The notes: generated from the sequence alone by a model not told the origin. Positions 51,803 to 61,702 are shown, counted from the stretch's first letter. The stretch is DNA of 64,000 bases from Treponema saccharophilum DSM 2985 (GCF_000255555.1 NZ_AGRW01000036.1:33007-97006), one strand, 5' to 3'. Translations and numbers: made by a program.

Positions 51803-53377
51803 ATGGGAAACACGAAGAACACCATCGCGGCGGCATCGCTTGCCGTCATCGCGCTCACTCTTGCCGGATGCGCAGGAAAGGAGACGAAAAGCGCGAAAAA
51901 GGAGAACGAATTCGAGGTCGCGACCGTACGGTGGGCGGACTGGGGAGAGGCGTACCACACGGGATTTCCGGACGAAGCCGCGAAGTCAGTCGGAATCGAA
52001 ATAAAGTGGAAGACAATCCTCAACTCGGACTGGGGAGACAGGCGCGCCGTCATGCTCGCCGGGGGCGATTTGCCGGACGCGTTCGTCGGCTCAATCTGCT
52101 TCAGCGAATCGGACATCATGGGCAACGCGGGGACGTTCATCCCGCTCGAATCGTATATCGACGAGCACATGCCGAATCTCAAAAAGATACTCGGCGAGGA
52201 CCCGAACATGCGCGCGCTCGCCACATCCTCGGACGGGCACATCTACGGGCTTCCCTCCAAAAAGCCGTGCCGCCCCGTCGTCGCGAACCAGCTTTTCATC
52301 AACAAGACATGGCTCGACAACCTCGGGCTGAAAATGCCGGAGACGTACCGTGAATTCGAGGACGTTCTGCGGGCGTTCAAGGAAAAGGACGCGAACGGGA
52401 ACGGGAATCCGAACGACGAGATTCCCTACGGGCGCGGGTATGCCGACCCCGTCATGTTCTTCACGCTTCCGTTCGGGACGAATGTCGGCGCGGACGGGAC
52501 GTACCTGATGGCGCTCAAGGACGGCAAGCCCGAATGGCTTCCCGTTTCCGAGGGATACAAGAACGGCATACGGTGGATGCACGAATGCTTCGAGGCGGGA
52601 CTGATAGACGCGGAGCTTTTCACGCAGGACGAGTCGATGCGCGACGCGAAGCTCATGGGCTCCACCGCAGTCGTCGGTGTTGCCGCGGGATGGACGGCAG
52701 ACGCGACGTTCGGCTCGAACGCGGGACAGTACGTTCCCCTTCCGCCGCTCGCAGGCCCCGACGGGAAAAAATACATCTCGTCGGATCCCGCGCACTGGAA
52801 CTACTCGCGCTACGAATTCGTCGTCACGTCGTCATGCAAAAATCCCGGCGCGCTCCTCTCGTGGATAGACACATTCTACACGGAGGACGCCTCGATACAG
52901 AATTTCTACGGCTCGTTCGGAACGGGAACGCGGAAAAACGATGACGGAACGTACTCAGTCCTCCCGCCAAAGGACGGGCAGTCGGCGGACACATACGCAT
53001 GGGTGAATTCCCTGCGCGACTTCGGCCCCAAATACGTCGGGGACGGATTCAACGCGCGCGTCTCCTACGAGGCGGAGAACGGGGATGCCGCGAAACTCGC
53101 GCTCGACTCCTCGTTCAGCTCGTACGCGCGGGAGGCATATCCGAACGTAAGCTACACGCCGGAGCAGATAAATTCGCTGTCGCTCCTCTACACGGATTTG
53201 GGCGCGTTCGTCTCCACGAACCAGGCAGGCTGGGTCACGAAAGGCGGAATCGACGGGCAGTGGGACGCGTACGTCTCGACACTCAAGGCGATGGGGCTAG
53301 ACACGTTCCTGAAAATCGAGGAAGACGCGTTCGCGACATACGAGGCGAATTCGGGAAAAAGCGGGAAGAAAAGCTGA
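51803..53377 (+). CDS. Sugar-binding lipoprotein of the ABC transporter
   Basis: A 524-aa family-1 extracellular solute-binding protein; leader ends LTLAGC (Cys23). ATVRWADWGEAYHTGFPDEAA and NGNGNPNDEIPYG are typical of the large LplA-type binding proteins that pair with LplB/LplC permeases. It should deliver maltodextrins, judging by operon context. The GH31 gene starts 8 nt after its stop. Confidence 0.92.
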   Translation: MGNTKNTIAAASLAVIALTLAGCAGKETKSAKKENEFEVATVRWADWGEAYHTGFPDEAAKSVGIEIKWKTILNSDWGDRRAVMLAGGDLPDAFVGSICFSESDIMGNAGTFIPLESYIDEHMPNLKKILGEDPNMRALATSSDGHIYGLPSKKPCRPVVANQLFINKTWLDNLGLKMPETYREFEDVLRAFKEKDANGNGNPNDEIPYGRGYADPVMFFTLPFGTNVGADGTYLMALKDGKPEWLPVSEGYKNGIRWMHECFEAGLIDAELFTQDESMRDAKLMGSTAVVGVAAGWTADATFGSNAGQYVPLPPLAGPDGKKYISSDPAHWNYSRYEFVVTSSCKNPGALLSWIDTFYTEDASIQNFYGSFGTGTRKNDDGTYSVLPPKDGQSADTYAWVNSLRDFGPKYVGDGFNARVSYEAENGDAAKLALDSSFSSYAREAYPNVSYTPEQINSLSLLYTDLGAFVSTNQAGWVTKGGIDGQWDAYVSTLKAMGLDTFLKIEEDAFATYEANSGKSGKKS

Positions 53378-53385
53378 GGAAAACG

Positions 53386-55707
53386 ATGAAAGGCATATAC
53401 CGAATTGAAACGCGCGGCGCAAGAAGCGGGAACACCATCGCGCTCGGGAATCTCCGCGTCACGGTAATCGCGCCGGCGCTCATCCGCCTAGAATGGAGCG
53501 AAAAGGGAATTTTCACCGACAAGGCGACGCAGAAAATATGGAACCGCGATTTGGGCGCCGTCGAATTCATCAGGAAGGATTACGACGACGAATGCGAAAT
53601 CGGAACGACACGGCTCACCATCCGCTGCAGGAAGGTGGGGGATGGCGGGAACGTCAGCCTGCGAAGCGCGGTCGAGGTCATCATAAAAAATCCCGTCGGA
53701 ACGAGGACATGGCGTCACGGCGACAAAACCGAAACGCTCAAAGGGACTGCGCGCACGCTCGACAACGCGGACGGGGCAATTCCGCTCGGCGAAGGAATTA
53801 TTTCAAGAAGCGGCATCGCAATCCTTGACGACAGCAGAAGCTGCCTCATCAACGACGACGGAACGATTTCCGCGCGCGAGGACAAAAACTGCACGGACGT
53901 CTACCTGTTCGCCTACGGGCACGACTACAAGGACGCGCTGCGCGACTTCCTCCTCATAACGGGGCGTCCGCCGCTTCTTCCGAGATGGGCGCTGGGGAAC
54001 TGGTGGAGCCGCTACCACCGCTACACGCAGGAAGAATACCTCGCTTTGATGGACGAATTCGCGCGGAGAAAAATCCCGCTTTCCGTCGCGATGATTGACA
54101 TGGACTGGCACATAACGAAGATAGACAGCAGCATCGGGACGGGATGGACCGGCTACACATGGAACCGGGAGCTTTTTCCCGACCCCAAACAATTCCTTTC
54201 CGAGCTGCACAAGCGGAACCTCACGGTGTCGCTGAACATCCATCCCGCGGAGGGAGTCGGACGTCACGAGGAGGATTACGGGGCGATGAGGAAATCGCTC
54301 AAGCGGGCGGACGACGGGGAGACGATTCCGTTCGACATGACGAGCCCCGATTTCGTCGAGGCGTATTTCAGCTGCCTCCACCATCCGAAGGAAAAGGACG
54401 GCGTCGATTTCTGGTGGATTGACTGGCAGCAGGGCGAGAAGACGAAGCTCGCGGACCTCGATCCGCTCTGGCTCCTGAACCACTACCATTTTCTCGACAA
54501 CAAAAAATCGGGGAAGGACGCGCTCATCCTGTCGCGGTATTCAGGCGAGGGAAGCCACCGCTACCCCGTCGGATTTTCCGGCGACACCGTCATATCGTGG
54601 AAGTCGCTCGATTTCCAGCCGTTCTTCACCGCGACGGCGAGCAACATCGGCTACTGCTGGTGGAGCCACGACATCGGCGGGCACATGCTCGGGACGTACG
54701 ACGAGGAGCTTCAGGTGCGATGGGTGCAGCTCGGGGTGTTCTCGCCGATAATGCGCCTCCACAGCTCGTCGAGCGAATTCAACCACAAGGAGCCGTGGCT
54801 TTTCGGCGCGGGCGAAAGCGCGGCAATAACGGAATTCCTCAGGATGCGGCACGCCCTCATCCCGTATCTCAACACGATGAACGCGCGTTTCTCGCGCGAC
54901 CTCGTTCCGCCGATACGGCCGCTCTACCACGAATTCCCCGAGGAAAACGAGGCGTACGATTTCCCGAACGAATATTTTTTCGGGACGGAGCTGATAGCCT
55001 GCCCCATAACGAGCCCCGCGAAAAAGGATTTGCGCATGGCGCCCGTCCGCGCGTGGATTCCGGAAGGCTTGTACACGGACATTTTCACGGGAATGACATA
55101 CGAAGGGAAAAAGACGGTGGTGATGTACCGCCCGCTCGAAAGCTTCCCGCTCCTCCTGAAAGCCGGCGGAATCCTCCCGCTCGAAAGCGAGGTTTTTGTC
55201 TCGCTCGGCGCGGAGGGAAAATTTGTGCAGGAAGATTGCGGCGCGGGAGAAGGAAGCGATTTTTACCGGACGGAATTCGAAATTTCCGGGGAAGGTGTTT
55301 TTTTTATACGCGCGCCGAAGGGAAAAAGCGCGGAATACAACATCCATTTCCTCAACTGCGACGAGGTTCTCTCGGCGGAATCGGAAATTTGCGGGCAAAA
55401 ACGCCCTTCCGATTTCAGGTACGACCCGCTCATGAGGAAAGCCTCCGTGCGCGTCTCCGTCCCCGCGTCGGGCGAGGCGGCAATCCGCCTTTCGACGAGG
55501 AAAAATGAGGAGCTTGGGCGGAAAATGGTTCTGTCGCGCTGCTTCTCGCTTCTAGACAAGGCGGAAATCGATTTTGTGCGGAAAGAGCGGCTATTCTCCG
55601 CCGTAAAAAAAGGCGGGGACACCGCATCGGTGTGCGGGGAAATTCTGGCGGAAGAAACGGATTGCGATTTTGTTTCCGCCCTTTTTGAGAGGATATGCAG
55701 CAGATGA
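53386..55707 (+). CDS. GH31 alpha-glucosidase, cytoplasmic
   Basis: A 773-aa GH31 enzyme without a signal peptide. Motifs: PPLLPRWALGNWWSRYHRY, MIDMDWH, the nucleophile WWIDWQQG (about residue 344) and acid/base HDIGGH (about 428), then RWVQLGVFSPIMRLHSS. It should release glucose from the non-reducing ends of imported dextrins. The start at 53386 has GAGG upstream, 8 nt after the binding-protein gene. It overlaps the next gene by 13 nt. Confidence 0.93.
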   Translation: MKGIYRIETRGARSGNTIALGNLRVTVIAPALIRLEWSEKGIFTDKATQKIWNRDLGAVEFIRKDYDDECEIGTTRLTIRCRKVGDGGNVSLRSAVEVIIKNPVGTRTWRHGDKTETLKGTARTLDNADGAIPLGEGIISRSGIAILDDSRSCLINDDGTISAREDKNCTDVYLFAYGHDYKDALRDFLLITGRPPLLPRWALGNWWSRYHRYTQEEYLALMDEFARRKIPLSVAMIDMDWHITKIDSSIGTGWTGYTWNRELFPDPKQFLSELHKRNLTVSLNIHPAEGVGRHEEDYGAMRKSLKRADDGETIPFDMTSPDFVEAYFSCLHHPKEKDGVDFWWIDWQQGEKTKLADLDPLWLLNHYHFLDNKKSGKDALILSRYSGEGSHRYPVGFSGDTVISWKSLDFQPFFTATASNIGYCWWSHDIGGHMLGTYDEELQVRWVQLGVFSPIMRLHSSSSEFNHKEPWLFGAGESAAITEFLRMRHALIPYLNTMNARFSRDLVPPIRPLYHEFPEENEAYDFPNEYFFGTELIACPITSPAKKDLRMAPVRAWIPEGLYTDIFTGMTYEGKKTVVMYRPLESFPLLLKAGGILPLESEVFVSLGAEGKFVQEDCGAGEGSDFYRTEFEISGEGVFFIRAPKGKSAEYNIHFLNCDEVLSAESEICGQKRPSDFRYDPLMRKASVRVSVPASGEAAIRLSTRKNEELGRKMVLSRCFSLLDKAEIDFVRKERLFSAVKKGGDTASVCGEILAEETDCDFVSALFERICSR

Positions 55708-57632
55708 AAAATCAAAGAATTACGAAAAGCTGGCTGAAAAGCGTCCAGAGCGACGCGACCGCCCAATTTGTGAGCAACCCGCTCCCGAAACGGGGCGAGA
55801 CCGTCACGTTCTCCATACGGATGATGAAAAACCGCGACATACGGCACGTGTTCCTCCGCTCGAAGGAATTCGGTGTCGAGGCATTGCACGAGATGAGGGA
55901 AACCGTCCGCGAAGGCCCGCTCGTATACTATTCGGCGGAGATTCCCGTACGGGACGCGAAATTCCGCTACCAGTTCTATCTGCAGGCGGAAAGCGGAATC
56001 TACTACTACACGCAGTTCAGAATCACGGACTACATCCCCGACGATTCCGCGGATTTCGCGCTCCTTTCCGACTACGACTCGCCCGAGTGGGTGCGCGACA
56101 CCGTCTTCTACCAGATTTTTCCCGACAGGTTCAGGAACGGCAACGACAAAATCGGCGTCAGGGAAGGCGAATATTCGTATCAGGGATTCGAGGCGCGGCC
56201 CGCCGCAAAATGGGACGAGGACGCGAAAAAATACGAGGAGGGGCGGAACCTCGACTTCCACAACGGGGACTTGTACGGGATAATCGAAAAGCTCGACTAC
56301 CTCGAGGAGCTCGGCATAAACGGCATATACCTCAACCCGATTTTCGTCTCGCCGTCAACGCACAAATACGACGCGCTCGATTATTTCCACATCGACCCGC
56401 ATCTCGGCGGCGACGAGGCGCTCGCGGAACTTACGGCGGAGATGCACCGGCGCGGGATGCGGCTCCTCCTCGACATTTCGATAAACCACACGAGCAGCAG
56501 CGCGCGCTGGTTCAACAAAGGCGCGGAATTCTTCCCGGAAAGCGAGGGCGCGTTCAACAATCCGGCTTCGCCCGAGCGGAAATTCTATTTCTTCGGCGAG
56601 GAAAATTCATACAGCGCATGGTTCGGGGTGGAGACGATGCCGCAGCTCAACTACACCTCCGCGGAACTGAGGAACATCATCTACCGCGACGGGAATTCCG
56701 CCCTCAAAAAATGGCTCAAAAGTCCCTACCGCATAGACGGCTGGCGGTTCGACGTCGCAGACTGCCTCGCCCGGAACGACAAGGCGGACGTCCACGAAGA
56801 GGTAATCCGCGAAATCAGGAAAGAGCTGAAAGGAGAGAGCAGGGAAACGTATCTCGTGGCGGAGGAATGGGGCGACTGCACGGCGGACCTGCAGGGGGAC
56901 GCATGGGACGCCACGATGAATTACGCCGCCTGCGCCAGAGTGGTGAGGAATTTCTGCGGCGCGGGGGATTTGCTCCACGAGCGGAACGAAATTCTCCGTG
57001 CGGCGGGGAAAAAGATGACGGCGCTGCAGCTCAAGGAACGGATATGCCAGTTCTACGCGCGCATTCCCGGGGCGCTGCAGCAGGTGCAGTTCAACATGAT
57101 TGACAGCCACGACGTCATCCGCCTGCACAATATCCCGTCAGTGGGAACGGAAAGCGTGATGTCGGCAGCCGTGCTGCAGTTCACGCTGCCCGGAAGCCCG
57201 AGCATCTATTACGGCGACGAAATCCTCCTTTCGGGAAGCGACGAATCGGTCGAGGAATGCCGCTATCCGTTCGACTGGAACTGGGAGAAAAAGGAGAAGT
57301 CGGTGAAATTTCGGGAATTCTACAAAAAGCTCGTCGCCCTCCGCCGCACGGAAGAGCCTCTCCGCTCGGGAAGCTTCGCGTTCGTAAGCGCGGACGACTA
57401 TGTCATCGCGCTCGCGCGCTTCACGCGCAAGGAAGTCGTCTTCACCGTCGTCTCGTCGGACACCGAGAAGCGGACGATAAAGATTCCCCTCGCCCACTTC
57501 AACGCGCTCCCCCGCCCCGTCAAGGAAGACCTTCTCGGAAACGAAGTCAGGAGCATCCTCCACGGAAAGACCCTCGCCCTTCAGGTTCCCCCGCACGCAA
57601 GCTACATGATAAAACTGCCTTGCGCCACCTGA
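55695..57632 (+). CDS. Cyclomaltodextrinase/neopullulanase-type GH13
   Basis: A 645-aa cytoplasmic GH13 enzyme of the cyclomaltodextrinase-maltogenic amylase type. An N-terminal beta domain (about 15-125) precedes FYQIFPDRFRNGN, the nucleophile GWRFDVAD (about 352), acid/base VAEEWGD (about 389) and DSHD (about 472). It degrades cyclic or branched dextrins inside the cell. Start is 55695 or 55704: GAGAGG lies close to the first ATG. It overlaps the GH31 gene by 13 nt, so expression is coupled. Last gene of the operon. Confidence 0.92.
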   Translation: MQQMKNQRITKSWLKSVQSDATAQFVSNPLPKRGETVTFSIRMMKNRDIRHVFLRSKEFGVEALHEMRETVREGPLVYYSAEIPVRDAKFRYQFYLQAESGIYYYTQFRITDYIPDDSADFALLSDYDSPEWVRDTVFYQIFPDRFRNGNDKIGVREGEYSYQGFEARPAAKWDEDAKKYEEGRNLDFHNGDLYGIIEKLDYLEELGINGIYLNPIFVSPSTHKYDALDYFHIDPHLGGDEALAELTAEMHRRGMRLLLDISINHTSSSARWFNKGAEFFPESEGAFNNPASPERKFYFFGEENSYSAWFGVETMPQLNYTSAELRNIIYRDGNSALKKWLKSPYRIDGWRFDVADCLARNDKADVHEEVIREIRKELKGESRETYLVAEEWGDCTADLQGDAWDATMNYAACARVVRNFCGAGDLLHERNEILRAAGKKMTALQLKERICQFYARIPGALQQVQFNMIDSHDVIRLHNIPSVGTESVMSAAVLQFTLPGSPSIYYGDEILLSGSDESVEECRYPFDWNWEKKEKSVKFREFYKKLVALRRTEEPLRSGSFAFVSADDYVIALARFTRKEVVFTVVSSDTEKRTIKIPLAHFNALPRPVKEDLLGNEVRSILHGKTLALQVPPHASYMIKLPCAT

Positions 57633-57641
57633 CACTCCGCC

Positions 57642-57728
57642 AAAAAAAACACGCGTTCCCTCCATCAAAGCCGATTTCTCGGAAAGATTTTCACCATTTC
57701 CGAAAAATCCCCTCCCGGAGGGAACGCG
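57642..57728 (-). terminator. Long-range hairpin terminator after the uxuAB-lacI operon
   Basis: CGCGTTCCCTCC (57652-57663) pairs perfectly with GGAGGGAACGCG (57717-57728). On the minus strand the stem is followed by TGTTTTTTTT. It lies between convergent operons. Confidence 0.7.
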
Positions 57729-57782
57729 CTTTCTTCACCGACGCAAATCTCATAACGAAAAACACAAAAGCAAGCGCAAGCA

Positions 57783-58796
57783 CTAGGTAGATTCCCGTTC
57801 CACCAAATCGTAATCGGAATAGAAGGCTTTCGCCTCCGTCACGATTCCGTTTCCGATGCTCACGAAAAGGTTCGCGGCCTGCTCGCCGAGGCTTCTCATG
57901 TGCTGGTCGACGGTCGTGAGCGCGGGGGTGACGAGAGAACTTATGCTGATGTCGGAAAAGCCGAGGACGCCCACATCGTTTCCCACGGAAAGCCCGCTTC
58001 CGACAAATTCCTTCAGCGCGCCGAGCGCAATCTGGTCGGAGACGCAGAAAACGAGGCACGGGAAGACGGGATTTCCGGCGATGAACGCGCGGGCGGCTTC
58101 CCTACCCGCCTCAAGCGTGTGGGGGCAGGCAATGACGGAGCAGTTTCCGAACGGAATCCCGTTCTCCGACGCGAATTCCTCGGCGGCACGGATTTTGTCC
58201 GCGGTCGTCCGCCACACCCTGTCGCCGAAGACGTACAGCCGCTTGTATGATTTTTTCGAGAAAAGGACGGAAAGCGCGTTTTTGGAAGCTTTTTTTTCGT
58301 CGACGAGGACGGAATAGAGTTTTTTTCCGCCGTCTATGCGCGAATTCACCATGACGACGGGATGGACCTCGCTGATTTTGCGGAGGACGCCCTCGTTCGT
58401 GTCGTCAACGGGACGGCTTCCGCAGATTATGAACCCGTCGACCTGCTTCTGGAGCATCATCTCAAGCTCCGTGCGCTCCTTGTCCATGTCGTTGTTCGTT
58501 ATGCAGAGGATTATGCGGTAGTCGTATCTCCGGCACGTCTCCTCGATTCCCTTTACGATGTCCGCGAAGAACGGGTTCGCGATGTCCGAGATGAGAACGG
58601 CGATTATGCGCGTCGCCATCTTGTTCATCCCGCGCGCGAACGCGTTCGGCGTGAAGTTGTGCTCTTTTATCGCCTTCTGAACTTTCTCGCGCGTCCTCGC
58701 GCTGACCGCCGGGCTTCCGTTAATCACGCGCGAAATCGTCGCGACGGAAACGCCGCAGTCGCGCGCCAAATCGTAAATGGTATAGTTTTCGGTCAT
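57783..58796 (-). CDS. LacI family regulator of hexuronate genes
   Basis: A 337-aa LacI/GalR repressor: helix-turn-helix (TIYDLARDCGVSVATISRVI), hinge (NAFARGMNKMATRIIAVLISD) and a ligand-binding domain. It is the last gene of the uxuA-uxuB operon. Its likely site is TGTAACCGGTTACA upstream of uxuA (61703-61716), with a near-identical copy before the truncated GPH transporter. Using a LacI regulator with uxuAB differs from the GntR-type UxuR of E. coli. Confidence 0.9.
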   Translation of the reverse strand: MTENYTIYDLARDCGVSVATISRVINGSPAVSARTREKVQKAIKEHNFTPNAFARGMNKMATRIIAVLISDIANPFFADIVKGIEETCRRYDYRIILCITNNDMDKERTELEMMLQKQVDGFIICGSRPVDDTNEGVLRKISEVHPVVMVNSRIDGGKKLYSVLVDEKKASKNALSVLFSKKSYKRLYVFGDRVWRTTADKIRAAEEFASENGIPFGNCSVIACPHTLEAGREAARAFIAGNPVFPCLVFCVSDQIALGALKEFVGSGLSVGNDVGVLGFSDISISSLVTPALTTVDQHMRSLGEQAANLFVSIGNGIVTEAKAFYSDYDLVEREST

Positions 58797-58814
58797 ATCC
58801 CTGCCTGAATCGAA

Positions 58815-58852
58815 GTTTCCGGCGCGAAAAACGGCACATCCGCGCCGGAAAC
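58815..58852 (-). promoter_or_regulatory. Intercistronic hairpin between uxuB and lacI
   Basis: A 12-bp perfect stem GTTTCCGGCGCG/CGCGCCGGAAAC without a T run, ending about 18 nt before the regulator's ATG. It may protect or process the uxuAB mRNA, or reduce regulator translation. Confidence 0.7.
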
Positions 58853-58858
58853 CCGAAT

Positions 58859-60469
58859 TTATCCTACGTATTTGTGCAATGTGGCACGGACGGCGCCTTT
58901 TCCGGAAAGCTCCTCCCTGAACATGCCCTCAATCTTTTCGCCAAGCCCCGCCTTGTAGAGGTCGGAGCCGAAGATGTTCGCGTTCGAGAGGATGGGCTTG
59001 AGTTTTCCCTCCGCGCTCTCCGGTTTCCCCAACTCGACGCCGGACAGTTTCCCGCGGAGCTCGTCGAGCATCGGGTCGGGCGAAAGCTCGAACCCGTTCC
59101 CGTCGTCGTCCACCGCAAGAAGATAGCGGAGCCAGCCCGCAATTGCAAGCGGGATTGCGGTGAGTTTTTCGGCGCTGCCGTCCCGGGCGACATAGCTTTT
59201 TATCGTCTCGCCGAAGCGGATTCCGACTTTCTGAGACGTGTCGCAGGCGATTCTCTGCGGCGTGTCCGGCATGAACGGATTCGGGAGGCGCACATTGATT
59301 ACCTCGTCGACGAACGCTTTCGGAGAGAGGATTTTCGGGTCGGTGACGACGGGCATTCCCTCGACTGGCCCGATTTTCGTGACGAGGGCGGACAAATCGG
59401 CGTCCCTCATCTCGTCCGCGATGAGCGTGTAGCCGAGAAGGCATCCGTAGACCGCGAGCGACGTGTGGAGCGGGTTCAGGCATGTCGTGACCTTCATGCG
59501 CTCGACGTTGTTCACCGTGTCGCGGTCCGTGAAGTACACGCCAGCCTTCTCGAGCGCGGGACGTCCGTTGGGAAAGCGGTCCTCGATGACGAGATACTGC
59601 GGCCCCTCTGCGTTGACGAACGGCGCGATGTACGTCTTGTGCGCGGAGACGAACGGCTTCATCTTCTCGATTCCCGCCTCCTCAAGCTTCCTTCCGATTT
59701 CCTCGCTCGGGCGCGGCGTGATTTTGTCTATCATCGACCACGGAAACGAGACGTTCCCCTCGTCGGAAAGCCACGCGACGAATTCGGCGCTGACCATCCC
59801 GCGTTCCTGCCATTTCCCCGCCATCGTGGTGACCGACGCGCGGAGCTTCTCCCCGTTGTGCGAGCAGTTGTCCATGCTGACGACGGCGACGGGCGCTCCC
59901 CCGCTCAAGAAACGGTGGAAAAGGAGCGCGGCGACCTGCCCCATGGCAGTCTTCGGCGCGGCAGGTCCCGAGGCGATGTCCGCGGAAGCGGCAGGAAGGA
60001 GCGAGCCGTCGGAACCGTAGAGCGCGTACCCTTTTTCCGTAATCGTGAAGCTCACCATCTGAAGCGACCGTGCGGCAAAAATCTCCTTCATGCGCCTCCA
60101 GCCGTCAGTGTCGCCGGAAACCGACTTGATTCCCTCGGCGAGCGACCCGATGACACGCTTTCCGACGCTCCCGTCCGGCCTGAGCGTGACGCCGAGGACG
60201 AGGTTGTCGTACGGGACATACACCTCGTCGATGATGTCGAACCCGAACGTCTCGGCGGCGATGATTCCCTTGTCGGAAAGCCCCCCGTTCAGGAGAGTGT
60301 CCTGCAATCCGCCGATGAACATGCGGAAAATGTTGCCCGCGCCGAAGTGCACCCAGACGGGCTCCTTCCGCGTGCGCTCCTGCATAGCCGCGACATCATA
60401 CGACGGAATCGTGACGCCGGCTTTCTTCCATGATTCAGTATCCTTAAGACCTTCAATTGTAAGTTTCAT
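58859..60469 (-). CDS. uxuB: Fructuronate reductase / mannitol dehydrogenase family
   Basis: A 536-aa NAD-dependent polyol dehydrogenase. VWVHFGAGNIFRMFIGGLQD is the N-terminal Rossmann motif of this family, and SMDNCSHNGEKL and TCLNPLHTSLAVYGCLLGY hold the catalytic Lys/Asn/His region. Placement directly after uxuA identifies it as UxuB (D-fructuronate to D-mannonate). Start chosen at 60469 (MKLTIEGLKD) with GAGG and AAGG upstream, rather than 60526. Confidence 0.92.
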   Translation of the reverse strand: MKLTIEGLKDTESWKKAGVTIPSYDVAAMQERTRKEPVWVHFGAGNIFRMFIGGLQDTLLNGGLSDKGIIAAETFGFDIIDEVYVPYDNLVLGVTLRPDGSVGKRVIGSLAEGIKSVSGDTDGWRRMKEIFAARSLQMVSFTITEKGYALYGSDGSLLPAASADIASGPAAPKTAMGQVAALLFHRFLSGGAPVAVVSMDNCSHNGEKLRASVTTMAGKWQERGMVSAEFVAWLSDEGNVSFPWSMIDKITPRPSEEIGRKLEEAGIEKMKPFVSAHKTYIAPFVNAEGPQYLVIEDRFPNGRPALEKAGVYFTDRDTVNNVERMKVTTCLNPLHTSLAVYGCLLGYTLIADEMRDADLSALVTKIGPVEGMPVVTDPKILSPKAFVDEVINVRLPNPFMPDTPQRIACDTSQKVGIRFGETIKSYVARDGSAEKLTAIPLAIAGWLRYLLAVDDDGNGFELSPDPMLDELRGKLSGVELGKPESAEGKLKPILSNANIFGSDLYKAGLGEKIEGMFREELSGKGAVRATLHKYVG

Positions 60470-60538
60470 ACCTTGTTTCCTCGCAAAATTTCCCTGCCGG
60501 AAGCCGAAGTTTCCGAACGGTTTCATAAAATCGGAATG

Positions 60539-61672
60539 CTATTTCCTCGTCTGGCTTTTCTCGATTGCTTCCCACAGCCCGTTGAGATAAGAGGCGCCGA
60601 GCGCGCGGTCGTAAAGCCCGTAGCCCGGCATCGCCTTCTCCCCCCAAATCATGCGGCCGTGGTCGGGGCGGACTGGGCCGTCGAAGCCGATGTCGTAGAG
60701 CGCCTTCATAATCTCGTACATGTCGAAATTCCCGTCCGCGGAAAGGTGGCATGCCTCCTCGAAATCCGGCTTGCCCTTCCTGATTTTCTCTCCCGTCCAC
60801 GAGGTGACGGCGCTTCCGTCGGGGCGCTCGAACGCGTTGAAGCGGAGGTTCCTCACATGAGCGAAATGGATGCGCCCCTTGAGGCTCCGAATCATCTCGG
60901 GCAGGTTGTTCTCCGGGTTCGTGCCGTAGCTTCCCGAGCAGAACGTGACGCCGTTGTGCGGGTTGTCAACCATCTTCATCATGCGGCTGATGTTCGCCTG
61001 GTTCGTGATGATTCTCGGAAGCCCGAAAACGCTCCACGCGGGGTCGTCCGGATGGATTGCCATGTTGATGTCGTATTCGTCGCAGACGGGCATGATTTTC
61101 TCGAGGAAATACTTGAGGTTCTCGAACAGCTTCTCCTCGTCGATGTCCTTGTAGAGCGCGAAAAGCTCCTTCACCTTTGACATGCGCTCCGGCTCCCAGC
61201 CCGGCATGACCGTCCCGTTCATGTCCCCGGAAATCGACGAGAACATTTCCTCAGGCTTTATCGCGTCGACAGCCTCCTGCGTGTACGCAAGCACAGTCGA
61301 GCCGTCCTCGCGCACGCGGGCAAGCTCCGTCCTCGTCCAGTCGAACACGGGCATGAAATTGTAGCAGACCATGCGGATGCCTTCCTCGCCAAGGTTTTTG
61401 AGCGTCTCGATGTACGCCCCGATGTCCTTGTCGCGGTCGGCGGAGCCCGTCTTTATCGCGTCCGAAACATTGACGCTCTCGATTCCGGCAATCCTCAATC
61501 CGGCGGCGGCAACCTCGTCCTTGAGCGCGCGAATCCGCTCGCGGCTCCACACCTCGCCCGGCTTCGTGTCGTAAAGCGTCGTTATCACTCCCTTGACGCC
61601 GGGAATCTGGCGGATTTGTTCAAGTGTCACGGTGTCGAATTTCGAGCCGTACCAGCGCAATGTCATTTCCAT
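60539..61672 (-). CDS. uxuA: Mannonate dehydratase
   Basis: A 377-aa UxuA: MEMTLRWYGSKFDTVTLEQI start, PVFDWTRTEL, the metal-site region INMAIHPDDPAW, TFCSGSYG, HVRNLRFN and the C-terminal PVRPDHGRM. It dehydrates D-mannonate to 2-keto-3-deoxygluconate. First gene of the operon; GGAGG lies before the ATG. With UxuB it forms the glucuronate branch, consistent with growth on pectin or glucuronoxylan. Isomerase and KDG kinase genes are not in the window. Confidence 0.96.
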   Translation of the reverse strand: MEMTLRWYGSKFDTVTLEQIRQIPGVKGVITTLYDTKPGEVWSRERIRALKDEVAAAGLRIAGIESVNVSDAIKTGSADRDKDIGAYIETLKNLGEEGIRMVCYNFMPVFDWTRTELARVREDGSTVLAYTQEAVDAIKPEEMFSSISGDMNGTVMPGWEPERMSKVKELFALYKDIDEEKLFENLKYFLEKIMPVCDEYDINMAIHPDDPAWSVFGLPRIITNQANISRMMKMVDNPHNGVTFCSGSYGTNPENNLPEMIRSLKGRIHFAHVRNLRFNAFERPDGSAVTSWTGEKIRKGKPDFEEACHLSADGNFDMYEIMKALYDIGFDGPVRPDHGRMIWGEKAMPGYGLYDRALGASYLNGLWEAIEKSQTRK

Positions 61673-61702
61673 AGAGTGTCCTCCGAACCGGCATAAAAAT
61701 AT

